A DNA stretch of 64,000 bases from a bacterium (GTDB lineage Bacteria > Cyanobacteriota > Vampirovibrionia > Gastranaerophilales > Gastranaerophilaceae): assembly GCA_017536545.1 (NCBI GenBank), contig JAFXHF010000015.1, positions 1-64,000 on the forward strand, read 5' to 3'. The translations under genes and the position numbers were made by a program. Below the pieces are notes generated by a model that had not been told where the DNA came from, did not search any database, and saw nothing but the letters and a program-made list of their open reading frames with translations. Below, one piece after another: positions 37,120-46,543 of this stretch (position 1 is its first letter; each line of letters opens with the position of its first letter).

Positions 37120-38309
37120 TAACAAACCTCGCTATTCTTTGATTTAAAAGTTAAAAGTTTATCCATGTAATATTCATATTGTTTCTTACGTGCTTCAATC
37201 TCAGCAGGAAGACCGATTGATATGTCATTACATAACGCATCAAACCTGTCTAAGATTGATACAATGCGTTCCTGTTCTGCAAGTGGGGGAACAGGGGCAG
37301 AAACTTTTTCTAATCGGCTAACAGCCAATCCTGGCTGTGCCCCATCTGTTTTATACTGACTCAAATCAAGTTTTATAAGTAAATAGTACAGAAATCTTGA
37401 ATTATAAACTTTATTTGGTTCAACAACTACGGCATGTTCTGTTGCATAGAATTCTCCAGTCGCATAACAAACATTACCACACAATGCACCTTGTCTTCCA
37501 ACTATAGGATATTCACCATTCCTATTGAAAGTTTCGACATATCCCCTTAAACCATTTCCACCATAACACTTGTATAGGTTTGTATTATATTCAGAAAATA
37601 TTTTCGTTGCACTAATTGATTTACCTGCTTTCATTACACACGTTTCACCCAATGGTGCGTATTGAATGTTTTCATCAAATGTTAGTAGTTCATCTCTATA
37701 ATACTCATACTGTTTTTTTCTTGCTGTAAGCTCTGCTGTAAGCTCTGCTGTAAGCTCTGTGAAATTGTCAAGTATCCTGACAATTTCCTCCTGCACCTCC
37801 ATAGGAGGTACAGGAATAATGACTTTTTCCATTTTCTTCTTTGACACATTAAATCTTGTTACACCACTTGCTGTTCTGATAATTTGCTTTCTAAGACTAT
37901 CAGACCTAAATAGGAACTTTGAAAAATCGGGTAAAAACATTGATGTATCATTAAATCTGTAACCAAAACAAAAACTGTTCAAATATAATGGTTCTTGTGT
38001 TTCTGTTGTCAATACTGATGACATCCCACATTCCTCTGTGTTCTCTGATGAACCAGTAAAAAGAACATCACCTAACTGTACTTTGTTTTGTCGTTCATTG
38101 TCTCCAACCTTTACTCGGTCTGGCATGTTTACATCTAATGCTAAATTAGAGTACACATTCATATATGATATAAATTTAGCATTGCCGTCAGTAAAGTCTT
38201 CCTTTGATTTTCCTGTCAATCCACCATAGAATGAACCAAGTTCACCTAAGGTCTTATATTCAACCCCGTCAGGACAGAGTGTTTGTATCAGTTCATCAAG
38301 TTTACTCAT
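37119..38309 (-). CDS. hsdS: Type I restriction specificity subunit (HsdS) with TAEL repeats
   Basis: HsdS sets the bipartite DNA target. The 396 residues contain two target-recognition domains (about 12-165 and 215-350), each followed by a conserved helix. The central helix region reads [20 protein letters not shown]; the C-terminal one reads [16 protein letters not shown]. The repeated T-A-E-L units match the EcoR124I-type (IC) spacer, where changing the number of repeats alters the gap between the half-sites. The N-terminus is [20 protein letters not shown]. It overlaps the HEPN-like gene by 8 bp and prrC by 1 bp. Confidence 0.92.
   Translation of the reverse strand: MSKLDELIQTLCPDGVEYKTLGELGSFYGGLTGKSKEDFTDGNAKFISYMNVYSNLALDVNMPDRVKVGDNERQNKVQLGDVLFTGSSENTEECGMSSVLTTETQEPLYLNSFCFGYRFNDTSMFLPDFSKFLFRSDSLRKQIIRTASGVTRFNVSKKKMEKVIIPVPPMEVQEEIVRILDNFTELTAELTAELTARKKQYEYYRDELLTFDENIQYAPLGETCVMKAGKSISATKIFSEYNTNLYKCYGGNGLRGYVETFNRNGEYPIVGRQGALCGNVCYATGEFYATEHAVVVEPNKVYNSRFLYYLLIKLDLSQYKTDGAQPGLAVSRLEKVSAPVPPLAEQERIVSILDRFDALCNDISIGLPAEIEARKKQYEYYMDKLLTFKSKNSEVC
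37723..37758. repeat. Three perfect 12-bp tandem repeats inside hsdS
   Basis: GCTGTAAGCTCT is repeated at 37723-37734, 37735-37746 and 37747-37758 with no mismatch. It encodes TAEL-type tetrapeptides in the spacer of HsdS. Gain or loss of a unit keeps the frame but lengthens or shortens the helix between the recognition domains. Confidence 0.9.
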
Positions 38310-38814
38310 TACAAACCTCTAATTCTTTCAACAAACTACTATTATACTGTGCTTGTTGTTTTAATATCTCATTATGCAGTGATAACAACTTCTGTCGTGT
38401 TTTATCAAGCACAAGTCTATTACAAAAACCCTTATCAGTCATAGAGTCATGAGTTTTTCTATCACATGATGCTCTATCATCTAACATAAGGTCTCCTTTA
38501 TCTGTCAAAGCCACAAATGAATGACACAGGGCATCTCTAAGTCTGCCTAATGTCATATCTGATAAGCTACCGTCTTTGAATTGCACCTTAGTAAATACTT
38601 TGTTTATATCAAGTTTAGGAATTTTATAGCATTCGTTTGGTGTATCTAACTGAGAGTTTGTTATATAAGGAATTAACATATACATAGCAATTAATTCTCT
38701 TATACCTTTTACATTCAAAGGATTTTCACCCATAAGAAGATTTACAGCTATTTGAGACATTGTAGTAGCATGGCAATTATAACTTAGTATATTTTCAAGT
38801 TCTTCTCTATCCAT
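38302..38814 (-). CDS. HEPN-like protein within the restriction operon
   Basis: A 170-residue helical protein between hsdM (gap 3 bp) and hsdS (8-bp overlap), so clearly co-expressed. GRLRDALCHSFVALTD (91-106) contains R93-x4-H98, the RxxxxH motif of HEPN-domain RNases and their relatives, in the usual setting at the start of a helix. Residues after it (GDLMLDD) and the C-terminal LLSLHNEILKQQAQYNSS fit an all-helical fold. HEPN proteins often act in toxin or anti-phage systems. This assignment rests on one motif plus context. It could be a non-catalytic accessory of the methylase. Confidence 0.55.
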   Translation of the reverse strand: MDREELENILSYNCHATTMSQIAVNLLMGENPLNVKGIRELIAMYMLIPYITNSQLDTPNECYKIPKLDINKVFTKVQFKDGSLSDMTLGRLRDALCHSFVALTDKGDLMLDDRASCDRKTHDSMTDKGFCNRLVLDKTRQKLLSLHNEILKQQAQYNSSLLKELEVCNE

Positions 38815-38817
38815 AAA

Positions 38818-40374
38818 CTATGCTCCGACCTCAATTTCAGCTACTATTTTGTCTATTTCAGTTCTTAGCTGAGCTTCTCTTTCAACGATTCTTGCTATCT
38901 CTTGATTGAGTTCTGTAATATTAATAACTTCTCTTGTATCTTCCTGCTCAACATAAGTAGATACAGATAAATTATAATCATTTTTGTCTGCGATATAATC
39001 ATTATCAACTATTTTGGAAACATACTTTACATCTTTTTTCTCCATAAAGTATTTAATAATTGAATCAATATGCTCTGGTTTGAGTACATTATTATTTGTT
39101 TCTTTACTATAGAAATTTTCAGAAGTTGCATCTATAAATTGTGTTTTAGTTTCAGTTTTGTGTTTTGATAAAACTAAAATATTTACAGCAATAGATGTCC
39201 CATAAAATAAATTAGATGGTAATGCAATAATGGTTTCAACATAATTATTATCTATCAGATATTTTCTAATTTTTTGTTCAGCACCACCCCTATAAAATAT
39301 ACCAGGAAAGCAAACAATAGCAGCACGCCCTTTACTAGATAAATAACTTAAAGAATGTAAGACAAAAGCAAAATCTGCTTTTGATTTTGGTGCCAATACA
39401 CCAGCAGGAGCATATCTATCGTCATTTATAAGGGTAGGATCATCACTACCAATCCAATTTATTGAATAAGGGGGATTTGAAACAATTGCATCAAAAGGTT
39501 TATCATTTTTAAAATATGGATTTAATAAAGTATTACCAAGTGCAATATTAAATTTATCATAATTTATATTATGTAAAAACATATTCATACGAGCCAAATT
39601 TTGAGTTGTATTATTTATTTCTTGTCCCCAAAAACCGTCTTCAATAATATGTTCATCAAATTGTTTTTTTGCTTGCAATAATAAAGAACCCGAACCTGCT
39701 GCAGGGTCATAAATTTTATTTACCTTTGTTTGACCTTCAATTGCTAATCTTGAAATTAACTTAGAAACTGATTGTGGAGTAAAAAATTCTCCCCCAGATT
39801 TACCTGCATTTGCGGCATAATTTGAAATTAAAAATTCATAAGCATCTCCAAATAAATCAATCTCATTATTTTCAAATTTACCAAATTGTAAATCATTAAC
39901 ACCTTTTAATACAGCAGCAAGTCTTGAATTACGTTCCTTTACAGTATTACCCAACCGTCTACTAGTAGTATCAAAATCCGCAAATAACCCTTTTATGGCA
40001 TCTTGTGAAGGATAACCTTCTGCAGAGCTTTCTATTGAATTAAAAATAGAAGCGATATCTGTATTAAGATTTTCATTTTTATTTGCATTTAACACAATGT
40101 TTTCAAAAAGTTGACTTGGATATATAAAATATCCTTTTGTCTTTATTGCATCATCTTTAATTTCATCAGTGATTTTATCGTCAGGGAATTTTGCATAGTT
40201 AATAGATTCATCCCCGGCTTCCATATAAGCTTTAAAATTTTCACTAATAAATCTATAGAACAATGTACCAAGTACATATTGCTTGAAATCCCAACCATCA
40301 ACAGCACCTCTAACTTCATTAGCGATTTGCCAGATTCTACGTTGAAGTTCTCTACGTTGTTCCTCACTAGACAT
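38818..40374 (-). CDS. hsdM: Type I DNA methyltransferase, M subunit (HsdM)
   Basis: N6-adenine methyltransferase that modifies host DNA and, with HsdS, forms the core of the restriction complex. The 518 residues carry the N-terminal helical domain ([20 protein letters not shown]), the SAM site [10 protein letters not shown], the catalytic NPPYS, and a C-terminal coiled-coil tail ([20 protein letters not shown]). I start at ATG 40374 behind GAGGA; the frame is open to 40407. First gene of the island operon. Confidence 0.95.
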   Translation of the reverse strand: MSSEEQRRELQRRIWQIANEVRGAVDGWDFKQYVLGTLFYRFISENFKAYMEAGDESINYAKFPDDKITDEIKDDAIKTKGYFIYPSQLFENIVLNANKNENLNTDIASIFNSIESSAEGYPSQDAIKGLFADFDTTSRRLGNTVKERNSRLAAVLKGVNDLQFGKFENNEIDLFGDAYEFLISNYAANAGKSGGEFFTPQSVSKLISRLAIEGQTKVNKIYDPAAGSGSLLLQAKKQFDEHIIEDGFWGQEINNTTQNLARMNMFLHNINYDKFNIALGNTLLNPYFKNDKPFDAIVSNPPYSINWIGSDDPTLINDDRYAPAGVLAPKSKADFAFVLHSLSYLSSKGRAAIVCFPGIFYRGGAEQKIRKYLIDNNYVETIIALPSNLFYGTSIAVNILVLSKHKTETKTQFIDATSENFYSKETNNNVLKPEHIDSIIKYFMEKKDVKYVSKIVDNDYIADKNDYNLSVSTYVEQEDTREVINITELNQEIARIVEREAQLRTEIDKIVAEIEVGA

Positions 40375-40478
40375 AATAAATTCCTCATTGCATGCAACTT
40401 TATACATTTATGGTAAAATACCACCAGTTTATTATATCATGAATATGAGAATCATTTTTTTTTGTAGAAAAATTAATA

Positions 40479-41018
40479 CTACAAATAAAAATTCATATAC
40501 ACTGCATCAATATCTTCTTGTTCGATGCCGATGTAGCGAAGGGTGATTTGGGGTGAAGAATGATTAAAAATCTTTTGCAATAGCACTACATCGTCGTATT
40601 TTTGGTAGCAATGGTATCCAAATGTTTTCCTCAGCGTATGTGTGCCTATCCGTCTTGTTATCCCAACAGCCCTTGCTGCTTTGTTTAAAATCTTATACGC
40701 CCGACTCCTTTCCATTCGTCTTCCCTTCTGTGTATAAAACAGTGGTTGATCCTCAGGCATTCCTTTAGTAAATTCTTCAATCTCCTTCTTCAACCTATCA
40801 TTAATCGGAAACATTTTTTGTTTGCCGGTTTTAAGTTCTCTGATTTCAATATACTCTTTGTCCCTAACGTCACCGACATTAAGTGCAAGTATATCAGAAA
40901 TCCTCAGTCCGCTATTTATCCCAAAGCTGAAAAGCGAAGCGTTCCTTGTTTTTTTTGCCAAGAATTCTTTCATTTTTCTAATATCGTCAAGGCTTTTTAT
41001 TGGGTCAACAACATTCAT
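40479..41018 (-). CDS. Short tyrosine recombinase (catalytic domain only)
   Basis: A 179-residue site-specific recombinase with the full active-site set: R39 (SGLRISDIL), K63 (LKTGKQ), H127 and R130 (HTLRKTFGYH), H153 (IFNHSS) and nucleophile Y162. The usual N-terminal core-binding domain is absent, as in small integrases that sit beside type I systems and invert hsdS segments. Here only one hsdS is present and I see no inverted copy. It may instead be the integrase that brought the island. About 105 bp separate it from hsdM. Confidence 0.85.
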   Translation of the reverse strand: MNVVDPIKSLDDIRKMKEFLAKKTRNASLFSFGINSGLRISDILALNVGDVRDKEYIEIRELKTGKQKMFPINDRLKKEIEEFTKGMPEDQPLFYTQKGRRMERSRAYKILNKAARAVGITRRIGTHTLRKTFGYHCYQKYDDVVLLQKIFNHSSPQITLRYIGIEQEDIDAVYMNFYL

Positions 41019-41086
41019 CTACAAACCTTTCGAGCAACATACGTCACTCAAAAGTAAGAGAAAGTAAAGTGTGAAAGGGTAAACGA

Positions 41087-41127
41087 ACAAAAACACCTTT
41101 TAAATATCTTTTAAAAGGTGTTTTTGT
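41087..41127. terminator. Bidirectional terminator between bcp and the recombinase
   Basis: AAACACCTTTTAA (41091-41103) pairs perfectly with TTAAAAGGTGTTT (41111-41123), with A and T tracts on either side. It should end bcp transcription. Confidence 0.85.
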
Positions 41128-41159
41128 TCTGTTTAAAACACGTCTAAAAAGTGTTTAAA

Positions 41160-41609
41160 TTATGCCTTCAAATAATCAATCACTTCATCAACGTGGCCTT
41201 TGACTTTTACTTTGCACCATTCTTTGATAACATTTAAGTTTTCGTCCAGTACAAAAGTTGAGCGTTCAATACCCATATATTTTCTGCCATACATTGATTT
41301 TTCGACCCAAACGTTAAACGCTTCAGCTAGTTTGTGCTCAGGGTCTGAAAGTAAAATGAAATTAAGACTTTGTTTTTCTTTAAATTTCAAGTGGCTTTTG
41401 ATGCTATCAGGACTAACGCCAATTACAGTTGCGAAACTTGTTAGCCTATTTATATTATCTCTAAAATCGCACGCTTCTTGTGTGCAGCCTGAAGTATTAT
41501 CTTTTGGGTAAAAGTACAAAATAACTTTTTGCCCTCTAAAATCATTTAATGAATATTCTTTTTCTATGCCATCAATATCAATGCCTTGTAGTTTTATTTC
41601 TTTCATCAC
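41160..41609 (-). CDS. bcp: Thioredoxin-dependent peroxiredoxin Bcp (PrxQ)
   Basis: Reduces hydrogen peroxide and organic peroxides using thioredoxin. The 149 residues show YFYPKDNTSGCTQEACDFRD, with peroxidatic C42 and resolving C47 (PrxQ type, C-x4-C), then IGVSPDSIKSHLKFKEKQSL and LLSDPEHKLAEAF. GIERSTFVLDENLNV holds the conserved Arg. Met1 or Met2 may start. A terminator follows. Upstream, 8 bp away, is the nucleotidyltransferase gene on the same strand. Confidence 0.92.
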   Translation of the reverse strand: MMKEIKLQGIDIDGIEKEYSLNDFRGQKVILYFYPKDNTSGCTQEACDFRDNINRLTSFATVIGVSPDSIKSHLKFKEKQSLNFILLSDPEHKLAEAFNVWVEKSMYGRKYMGIERSTFVLDENLNVIKEWCKVKVKGHVDEVIDYLKA

Positions 41610-41617
41610 ATATATCC

Positions 41618-42289
41618 TTATGAAAACATTTTAATATTATCTGAACTCCATTTTATTAGCATTTTGTATAAATTTTCAAGTTCAATTGGTTCATTACCAT
41701 TAATATCATTTCTATTAATGCAGATATTCAAAATATCTCTATCAATTCCATTTAGCATTTCCAAAAGCTGTTTTTGGGTTGAAATATATTTTCCCGATTC
41801 ATTAAAATATTTTGCCTGCAAAATAAAAAATGTGCTTTTATATAAATTTTTCAAATCTTCAGTACGATTATTAGAATGAATAAAGCTATGAACAGCACTG
41901 TGGTACAAGTTTTCTGCACCAATTTTGACTGCTTGTATTGCATCTTCTATAGTTGGAGCTTGAATTAAATCTTGCAAGTTACCAATAAGAGATTTTGTAT
42001 CATAGAAAAATTGGAACAAATCTGATTTAGACCAATTTTGCAGTTCCTCTCTACTTGAAATAAAACCACAAGATTTATCTTTATCTGGCATACTATCAAT
42101 TATTGAACGATATCTTTTTAAGTCTTCAAAACTTAAATTTTCTAAAATTACCACAATATCAATATCACTATTTGGGGTTGCTTCACCTCTGTTATAACTA
42201 CCCTGAAGCCCTACAAATAATAATCTTTGTTCAAATTCGTTTTGTAATTTTTTGATTACGATATCCAGCCAAACATTAATATCAAACAC
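41618..42289 (-). CDS. Nucleotidyltransferase-domain protein
   Basis: A 223-residue protein with a pol-beta-type nucleotidyltransferase core: GSYNRGEATPNSDIDIVVIL (30-49) has the GS...SDxD pattern with metal residues D42 and D44. The C-terminal half is helical (AENLYHSAVHSFIHSNNRTE) and HEPN-like in style. The size and layout resemble aminoglycoside adenylyltransferase relatives or stand-alone MNT-like proteins; the substrate is unknown. It is not an obvious toxin-antitoxin pair, since both halves are in one chain. It lies 8 bp before bcp. Confidence 0.75.
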   Translation of the reverse strand: MFDINVWLDIVIKKLQNEFEQRLLFVGLQGSYNRGEATPNSDIDIVVILENLSFEDLKRYRSIIDSMPDKDKSCGFISSREELQNWSKSDLFQFFYDTKSLIGNLQDLIQAPTIEDAIQAVKIGAENLYHSAVHSFIHSNNRTEDLKNLYKSTFFILQAKYFNESGKYISTQKQLLEMLNGIDRDILNICINRNDINGNEPIELENLYKMLIKWSSDNIKMFS

Positions 42290-42486
42290 AGCTATACCTC
42301 TTTTTTGAATGATAGCACAAAATATTTAACTTAACTATCTGCTAAGTTATCTAGTATTTCCGGACAACTGAAATTTTATATTTCCCCCAAATTAAAAACA
42401 AGAGAAAGTAAAGCGTTGTTAATACAACTGAATAAATTTGCTAAATATGTTAATATTAATACAGTTAACAACCAAAAGAGGTGTTT

Positions 42487-44106
42487 ATGAGGATAATTAT
42501 TATTGGTGGCGGTGCAGCAGGTGCAAGTTGTGCAACAAGATTAAGAAGGCTAAATGAAGACGCTGAAATAATCATTATAGAGCGAACAGGCGAAGTCTCA
42601 ATCGCTAATTGCGGTCTTCCGTATTACATTTCTGATGTTATTCCAAATAGAGATAGTATCCTTGTATCAACTCCTCAAAAGTTTAAATCTTGGTTTAATA
42701 TTGATGTCCGATTAGAAACAGAAGTTATTGAAATAAACAAAGAAGAAAAATTTGTTCTTACAAACTCTAATGAAAAACTAAATTATGATTATTTAGTTTT
42801 AGCAAACGGTGCAAGCCCTATTGTCCCTAATTTTGCGGGCTTAAATAAAGACAAAACTTTTGTTGTCAGAACTTTAAGCGATGCTGATAAAATCAAAAAC
42901 CATATTAGAAATAATTCTGTTAAAAAAGTTGCGGTCATTGGTGGCGGTTTTATCGGAATTGAAATTGCTGAAAACCTTATAGAAATGGGGTTGGATACAA
43001 CTTTAATTGAGCTAAATAATCAAATTTTAGCACCTGTTGATTTTGAAATCGCAAAAATTGCACAAGATGAAATGATTAAAAAAGGCGTAAATCTGATTTT
43101 ATCTGATGGCGTTCAAAAGTTTAGCGAAAATCAGATTGTTCTAAATTCAAATAACGCAATTGACTATGATTTATGCATTTTAGCAATTGGGGTTAAGCCT
43201 GAAACCGATTTAGCACGCAAAGCAGGATTAGAAACAAATCGAGGGATTATTGTTGATGAGTATTTAAAAACTTCAAACGAGTTTATCTACGCTGCGGGCG
43301 ATAATATTGAAGCAAAAGATTTTGTAAGCGGACAAAACACCCTTTTACCTCTTGCAGGGCCTGCTAATCGTCAAGGTCGAATTGTTGCAGATAATATTTG
43401 CGGATTTAATTCGACTTATAAAAACACGCAAGGCACAAGTGTCGTAAAGATTTTTGACTTAACTGTTGCAAGTAGCGGAAATAACGAGAAGCAGTTAAAA
43501 CAAAAAGAAATTCCTTATTGGAAAACTTACGTTTACGGTCGCTCTCATGCCGGATATTACCCTCATTCAGATATGATTTTGTATAAATTATTATTCGCTA
43601 ATGACGGTAAAATCTTAGGTATTCAAGGAATTGGCGAAAGCGGAGTTGAAAAAAGAGTCGATGTAATTGCAACAATTATGCGAAATAATGGCACTGTGCA
43701 AGATATGATTGATGCTGAATTGTGCTATGCTCCGCCATATTCTAGTGCTAAAGACCCTGTAAATATTTTAGGAATGAGTGCTGATAATATTTTAAAAGGG
43801 CTTGTTAAACCTGCTTATTTTGAAGATTTAGAAGATGCGGTTGTTATTGATGTTCGACCTAATATGATTTATAAAATGGGTACAATTGATGGTGCAATAA
43901 ATATCCCTATCGCTGAAATTAGAAAAAGGCTTGATGAAATTCCTAGAGATAAAAAAGTGATTTTATCTTGTAATACAGGTTACACAAGCTATTGTGCATC
44001 AAGAATATTAGCTCAAAAAGGTTTCAATAATGTTTATTCTTTTATGGGCGGATATGAGTTGTATAAGGAATTTGTTAATTACAACGTCAAATCAAATCTA
44101 ACCTAA
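42487..44106 (+). CDS. CoA-disulfide reductase with C-terminal rhodanese domain
   Basis: An FAD/NAD(P)H-dependent disulfide or persulfide reductase. The roughly 539 residues begin MRIIIIGGGAAGASCATRLR (FAD-binding). C42 in SIANCGLPYYISDV is the single active cysteine that defines the CoADR group. GGGFIGIEIAENLIEMG binds NAD(P)H, and YAAGDNIEA is the second FAD contact. The dimerisation domain is followed by rhodanese (VVIDVRPNMIYKMGTIDGAI), with catalytic Cys in LSCNTGYTS. CoADR-Rhd enzymes handle CoA persulfide. I choose ATG 42487, 6 bp after AGAGG; GTG 42481 is in frame. Confidence 0.9.
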   Translation: MRIIIIGGGAAGASCATRLRRLNEDAEIIIIERTGEVSIANCGLPYYISDVIPNRDSILVSTPQKFKSWFNIDVRLETEVIEINKEEKFVLTNSNEKLNYDYLVLANGASPIVPNFAGLNKDKTFVVRTLSDADKIKNHIRNNSVKKVAVIGGGFIGIEIAENLIEMGLDTTLIELNNQILAPVDFEIAKIAQDEMIKKGVNLILSDGVQKFSENQIVLNSNNAIDYDLCILAIGVKPETDLARKAGLETNRGIIVDEYLKTSNEFIYAAGDNIEAKDFVSGQNTLLPLAGPANRQGRIVADNICGFNSTYKNTQGTSVVKIFDLTVASSGNNEKQLKQKEIPYWKTYVYGRSHAGYYPHSDMILYKLLFANDGKILGIQGIGESGVEKRVDVIATIMRNNGTVQDMIDAELCYAPPYSSAKDPVNILGMSADNILKGLVKPAYFEDLEDAVVIDVRPNMIYKMGTIDGAINIPIAEIRKRLDEIPRDKKVILSCNTGYTSYCASRILAQKGFNNVYSFMGGYELYKEFVNYNVKSNLT

Positions 44107-44161
44107 AAAGCCAATTTGTGAATATCAAATATTATATCGACTACGTGTATCTTAAATAGGA

Positions 44162-44764
44162 TTAGGCGATAAATTCTTTATTTTTATCATCATCATCGTC
44201 ATCGTGATCATCATCGAGATCGTCGTCGTCTTTTTCTACTTCTTTAGCTTCAGGGTTCAAAATAGGTTGTATAGCTTTCATTACAGGTGAAACCATTTTT
44301 GCAACTACAAGCGGGCATAAAATAGTTAAGATAAGACCACTACCTATCATTTTGATAATTTCCATTCCACCTTTGGCGTGTTGTAATTGCGTAGCTTGTT
44401 CTGATGTTGTAGAAATTAGTCCTTTTGAAAATTTGTCATAAACTTTTGTGAAATCTTTTATATTATCGATACCTTTTAGGGCTTCGTAATTTTTGAATTT
44501 AGGTAAATTCTTCAATAATTTGTAGCCACCTCTTTGGAATACTGTTGTGATAATTGCAAAATACATTGCCATACTTACAGATTGGAATATGAATTCTTTT
44601 GTTGCAGAATATTTTCTAGCTTCAGGACTTGCACTATCATCCATCAATGTAAATACAGGTCTTGCAACAGCTTTTAAAGAGCCTTCTGAAAGAACTTGGA
44701 ATGCTGAGTCTTGTACCAATTTTGAAGTGGTATTACTTGTTATAAGATTTAATCCAATTCCCAT
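44162..44764 (-). CDS. Membrane protein with aspartate-rich C-terminal tail
   Basis: A 200-residue protein of unknown family with two likely transmembrane segments (about 62-78, SVSMAMYFAIITTVF, and 135-160, IGSGLILTILCPLVVAKMV). LMDDSASPEARKYSATKEFI before the first helix aligns with the neighbour's ATDKTASPEQKTYTIIRDII, showing the two are paralogues. The tail from about 178 is DDDDLDDDHDDDDDD, an acidic run encoded by GAT/GAC triplets that could bind cations and could vary in length by slippage. It starts 3 bp after the upstream paralogue. No signal peptide seen. Confidence 0.6.
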   Translation of the reverse strand: MGIGLNLITSNTTSKLVQDSAFQVLSEGSLKAVARPVFTLMDDSASPEARKYSATKEFIFQSVSMAMYFAIITTVFQRGGYKLLKNLPKFKNYEALKGIDNIKDFTKVYDKFSKGLISTTSEQATQLQHAKGGMEIIKMIGSGLILTILCPLVVAKMVSPVMKAIQPILNPEAKEVEKDDDDLDDDHDDDDDDKNKEFIA

Positions 44765-44767
44765 CTG

Positions 44768-45622
44768 CTAGACCCTCATTCCTGTTGAATAATTGATATA
44801 ACGATTTCTGAAACTAGTAACAGCTTCATCCCTTCTTAAAATTGTATTGTAAGGTTGTACCACTGGATTCGAATTAAGTGGCTGTTCCACAGGTTTTTTA
44901 TCTTCAATATCATCAGTTTTTGGACTGAATTTCTTCATTATTGGTGCGATTATAGCGTTACAAAGTGGAGGAATAATCGCAACAGCTAGTATCCATACTG
45001 AAAGTTGAGATAAAGCAATTCTTGTGTTGCAAAAAGCCTTCAAAGGTTTTAATACTTCTACTTTTCCAACTTCTTTGGCAACTTTTTCTACACTATCATT
45101 AGGTATATTCTTTTTTAATCCAGATACAAATGTTTCTAAAGATTGTTTTAGTGGCTTTTCACTTTCGCCTTCTAGTTTTTCAATGATTTTGTTTAATTTT
45201 TCTATATATTGAGAAACTTCTGCTGGTAATTTCTTTCTATTTGGTGAAAGTCTATTCAAATAGTCTTCCCCTGCCATTTTTAGTTTTTTTGCATCAACAT
45301 TACGCAAAGTATCCAATTCTTCTGGAGTAAGAATTCCTGTTGATTCTAGTTTTTTTGCTTTACTTTTAAAATAGGCTCTGCATATAGGGGCTGTGGCATG
45401 CTTTTGAATTTGTCCAGTAACACCAATGTAAGTAATTAATGCCAAACCTTCCATGATAATATCTCGGATAATTGTATAAGTTTTTTGCTCAGGTGAAGCT
45501 GTCTTATCTGTTGCGGTTGCAATAGGTAAGAATATCATCTTAAAGCCTGCCAATACTGCAGTTGCGATTTGAGATGAGTTATTTGTTCCTAGTGTTGTTA
45601 ATATATTATCTATTCTTGACAT
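44768..45622 (-). CDS. Membrane protein, paralogue of the adjacent acidic-tail protein
   Basis: A 284-residue protein with two hydrophobic segments (about 55-72 and 208-230, ALSQLSVWILAVAIIPPLCN) flanking a long, Lys/Glu-rich, probably coiled central region (90-200). ATDKTASPEQKTYTIIRDII precedes helix 1 and matches the neighbour. After helix 2 a Pro/Asn-rich tail follows (EDKKPVEQPLNSNPVVQPYN). No known domain. It is the first gene of a two-gene unit; together they might form a small membrane complex. Function unknown. Confidence 0.6.
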   Translation of the reverse strand: MSRIDNILTTLGTNNSSQIATAVLAGFKMIFLPIATATDKTASPEQKTYTIIRDIIMEGLALITYIGVTGQIQKHATAPICRAYFKSKAKKLESTGILTPEELDTLRNVDAKKLKMAGEDYLNRLSPNRKKLPAEVSQYIEKLNKIIEKLEGESEKPLKQSLETFVSGLKKNIPNDSVEKVAKEVGKVEVLKPLKAFCNTRIALSQLSVWILAVAIIPPLCNAIIAPIMKKFSPKTDDIEDKKPVEQPLNSNPVVQPYNTILRRDEAVTSFRNRYINYSTGMRV

Positions 45623-45749
45623 TATTAGAAAATCTTATTCATTAATTATCCGAATGTTTACATTAAACCCCAACATATTTTTTTTTGCTAGTTATTTTGA
45701 AAATAATTTAACATAAATAATGATTACACTCGGTATAATTTTATTAAAA

Positions 45750-46526
45750 TTATACGTCGATACCTTGGGATGTTAGATATGGTTTATAAATTAGTTCTTT
45801 CCAAGTATCATTCAAATTATGTTGATCAGCTATATATCTTACAATTGTTTCATCAGGTAATCTGTAGCCGTGTTGAGCAAACATAGCTTTAGCACGTGCA
45901 ACTGTTTGGTTTAATTTTTCTGGATTAAGCCAAGGGCATGGGTGTTCATCACTACCTACCATATGACAAGGTTTTGGTCTTTGTATGGTCTCACCTTCAG
46001 GTGTTGTTAATCCATAATAAATAGAGCATTTATTTGTTTCTGGGTCTTTGTACATACAAATATTAGGTAACTTTGACGTTACAGCCATTGAAGGTTCCTC
46101 TTTGAATGTTTTGTTTGTAATTGGTAAAAAGCACTCTGCAGTGTTATCAATTAATGTTGCTAATCTAGTATTTAATTCGTTAATTTTATTCATTAAAGCT
46201 GTAATTTTATCAACTGAGGTTGCTTCTTGTAGTTCGCTAATTAGCTCGTTAATTTGTTTGTTAAGCTCCAATGCTCTAACATTTTGAGTATCTAATCCCC
46301 AAGAATATACAATTCTTTTAAGAGGTAAAGTTTCTCTGGTTTCAAGATTGGCTTTGAAATATTCTCCCATAAGTCTATCGGTTGCACGTTTTAGCGGCAT
46401 AGATAGAACTGTTGCATGATCACAACAAGCACCTTTACATAGTTTTGAGCAGATTTCAACTGGAGAATAACCTTTGAAATTGATATTACTATAATAATTG
46501 TATGGAGAGATTGTTGAGATATTCAT
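45750..46526 (-). CDS. YkgJ-type cysteine-cluster protein with N-terminal tag
   Basis: A 258-residue protein. CSKLCKGACCDH (C26, C30, C34, C35), later NICMYKDPETNKCSIYYGL and RPKPCHM, match the CxxxCxxxCC ... C...CxIY..RP..C layout of YkgJ/FliB-like (UPF0153) proteins, which bind zinc or an iron-sulfur cluster. A helical insert (about 85-140) separates the halves. MNISTISPYNYYSNINFKGY carries the tag I15-N-F-K-G19 immediately before the cysteine region. In other bacteria some members are lysine methylases of flagellin; that role is not shown here. Confidence 0.65.
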   Translation of the reverse strand: MNISTISPYNYYSNINFKGYSPVEICSKLCKGACCDHATVLSMPLKRATDRLMGEYFKANLETRETLPLKRIVYSWGLDTQNVRALELNKQINELISELQEATSVDKITALMNKINELNTRLATLIDNTAECFLPITNKTFKEEPSMAVTSKLPNICMYKDPETNKCSIYYGLTTPEGETIQRPKPCHMVGSDEHPCPWLNPEKLNQTVARAKAMFAQHGYRLPDETIVRYIADQHNLNDTWKELIYKPYLTSQGIDV

Positions 46527-46543
46527 TTTAATCCTTAAATATT

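Noticed and set aside
37681-37760. Tandem repeats considered as a CRISPR-like array
   Set aside because: Units are 12 bp, directly adjacent without spacers, in frame, and encode the known TAEL spacer of type IC HsdS.
37119-38309. hsdS inversion (shufflon) within the window
   Set aside because: The two repeated helix-coding segments of hsdS are direct, not inverted, and no second hsdS fragment is visible.
40408-41018. Island considered as a prophage because of the recombinase
   Set aside because: No capsid, tail, terminase, lysis or replication genes are present around it.
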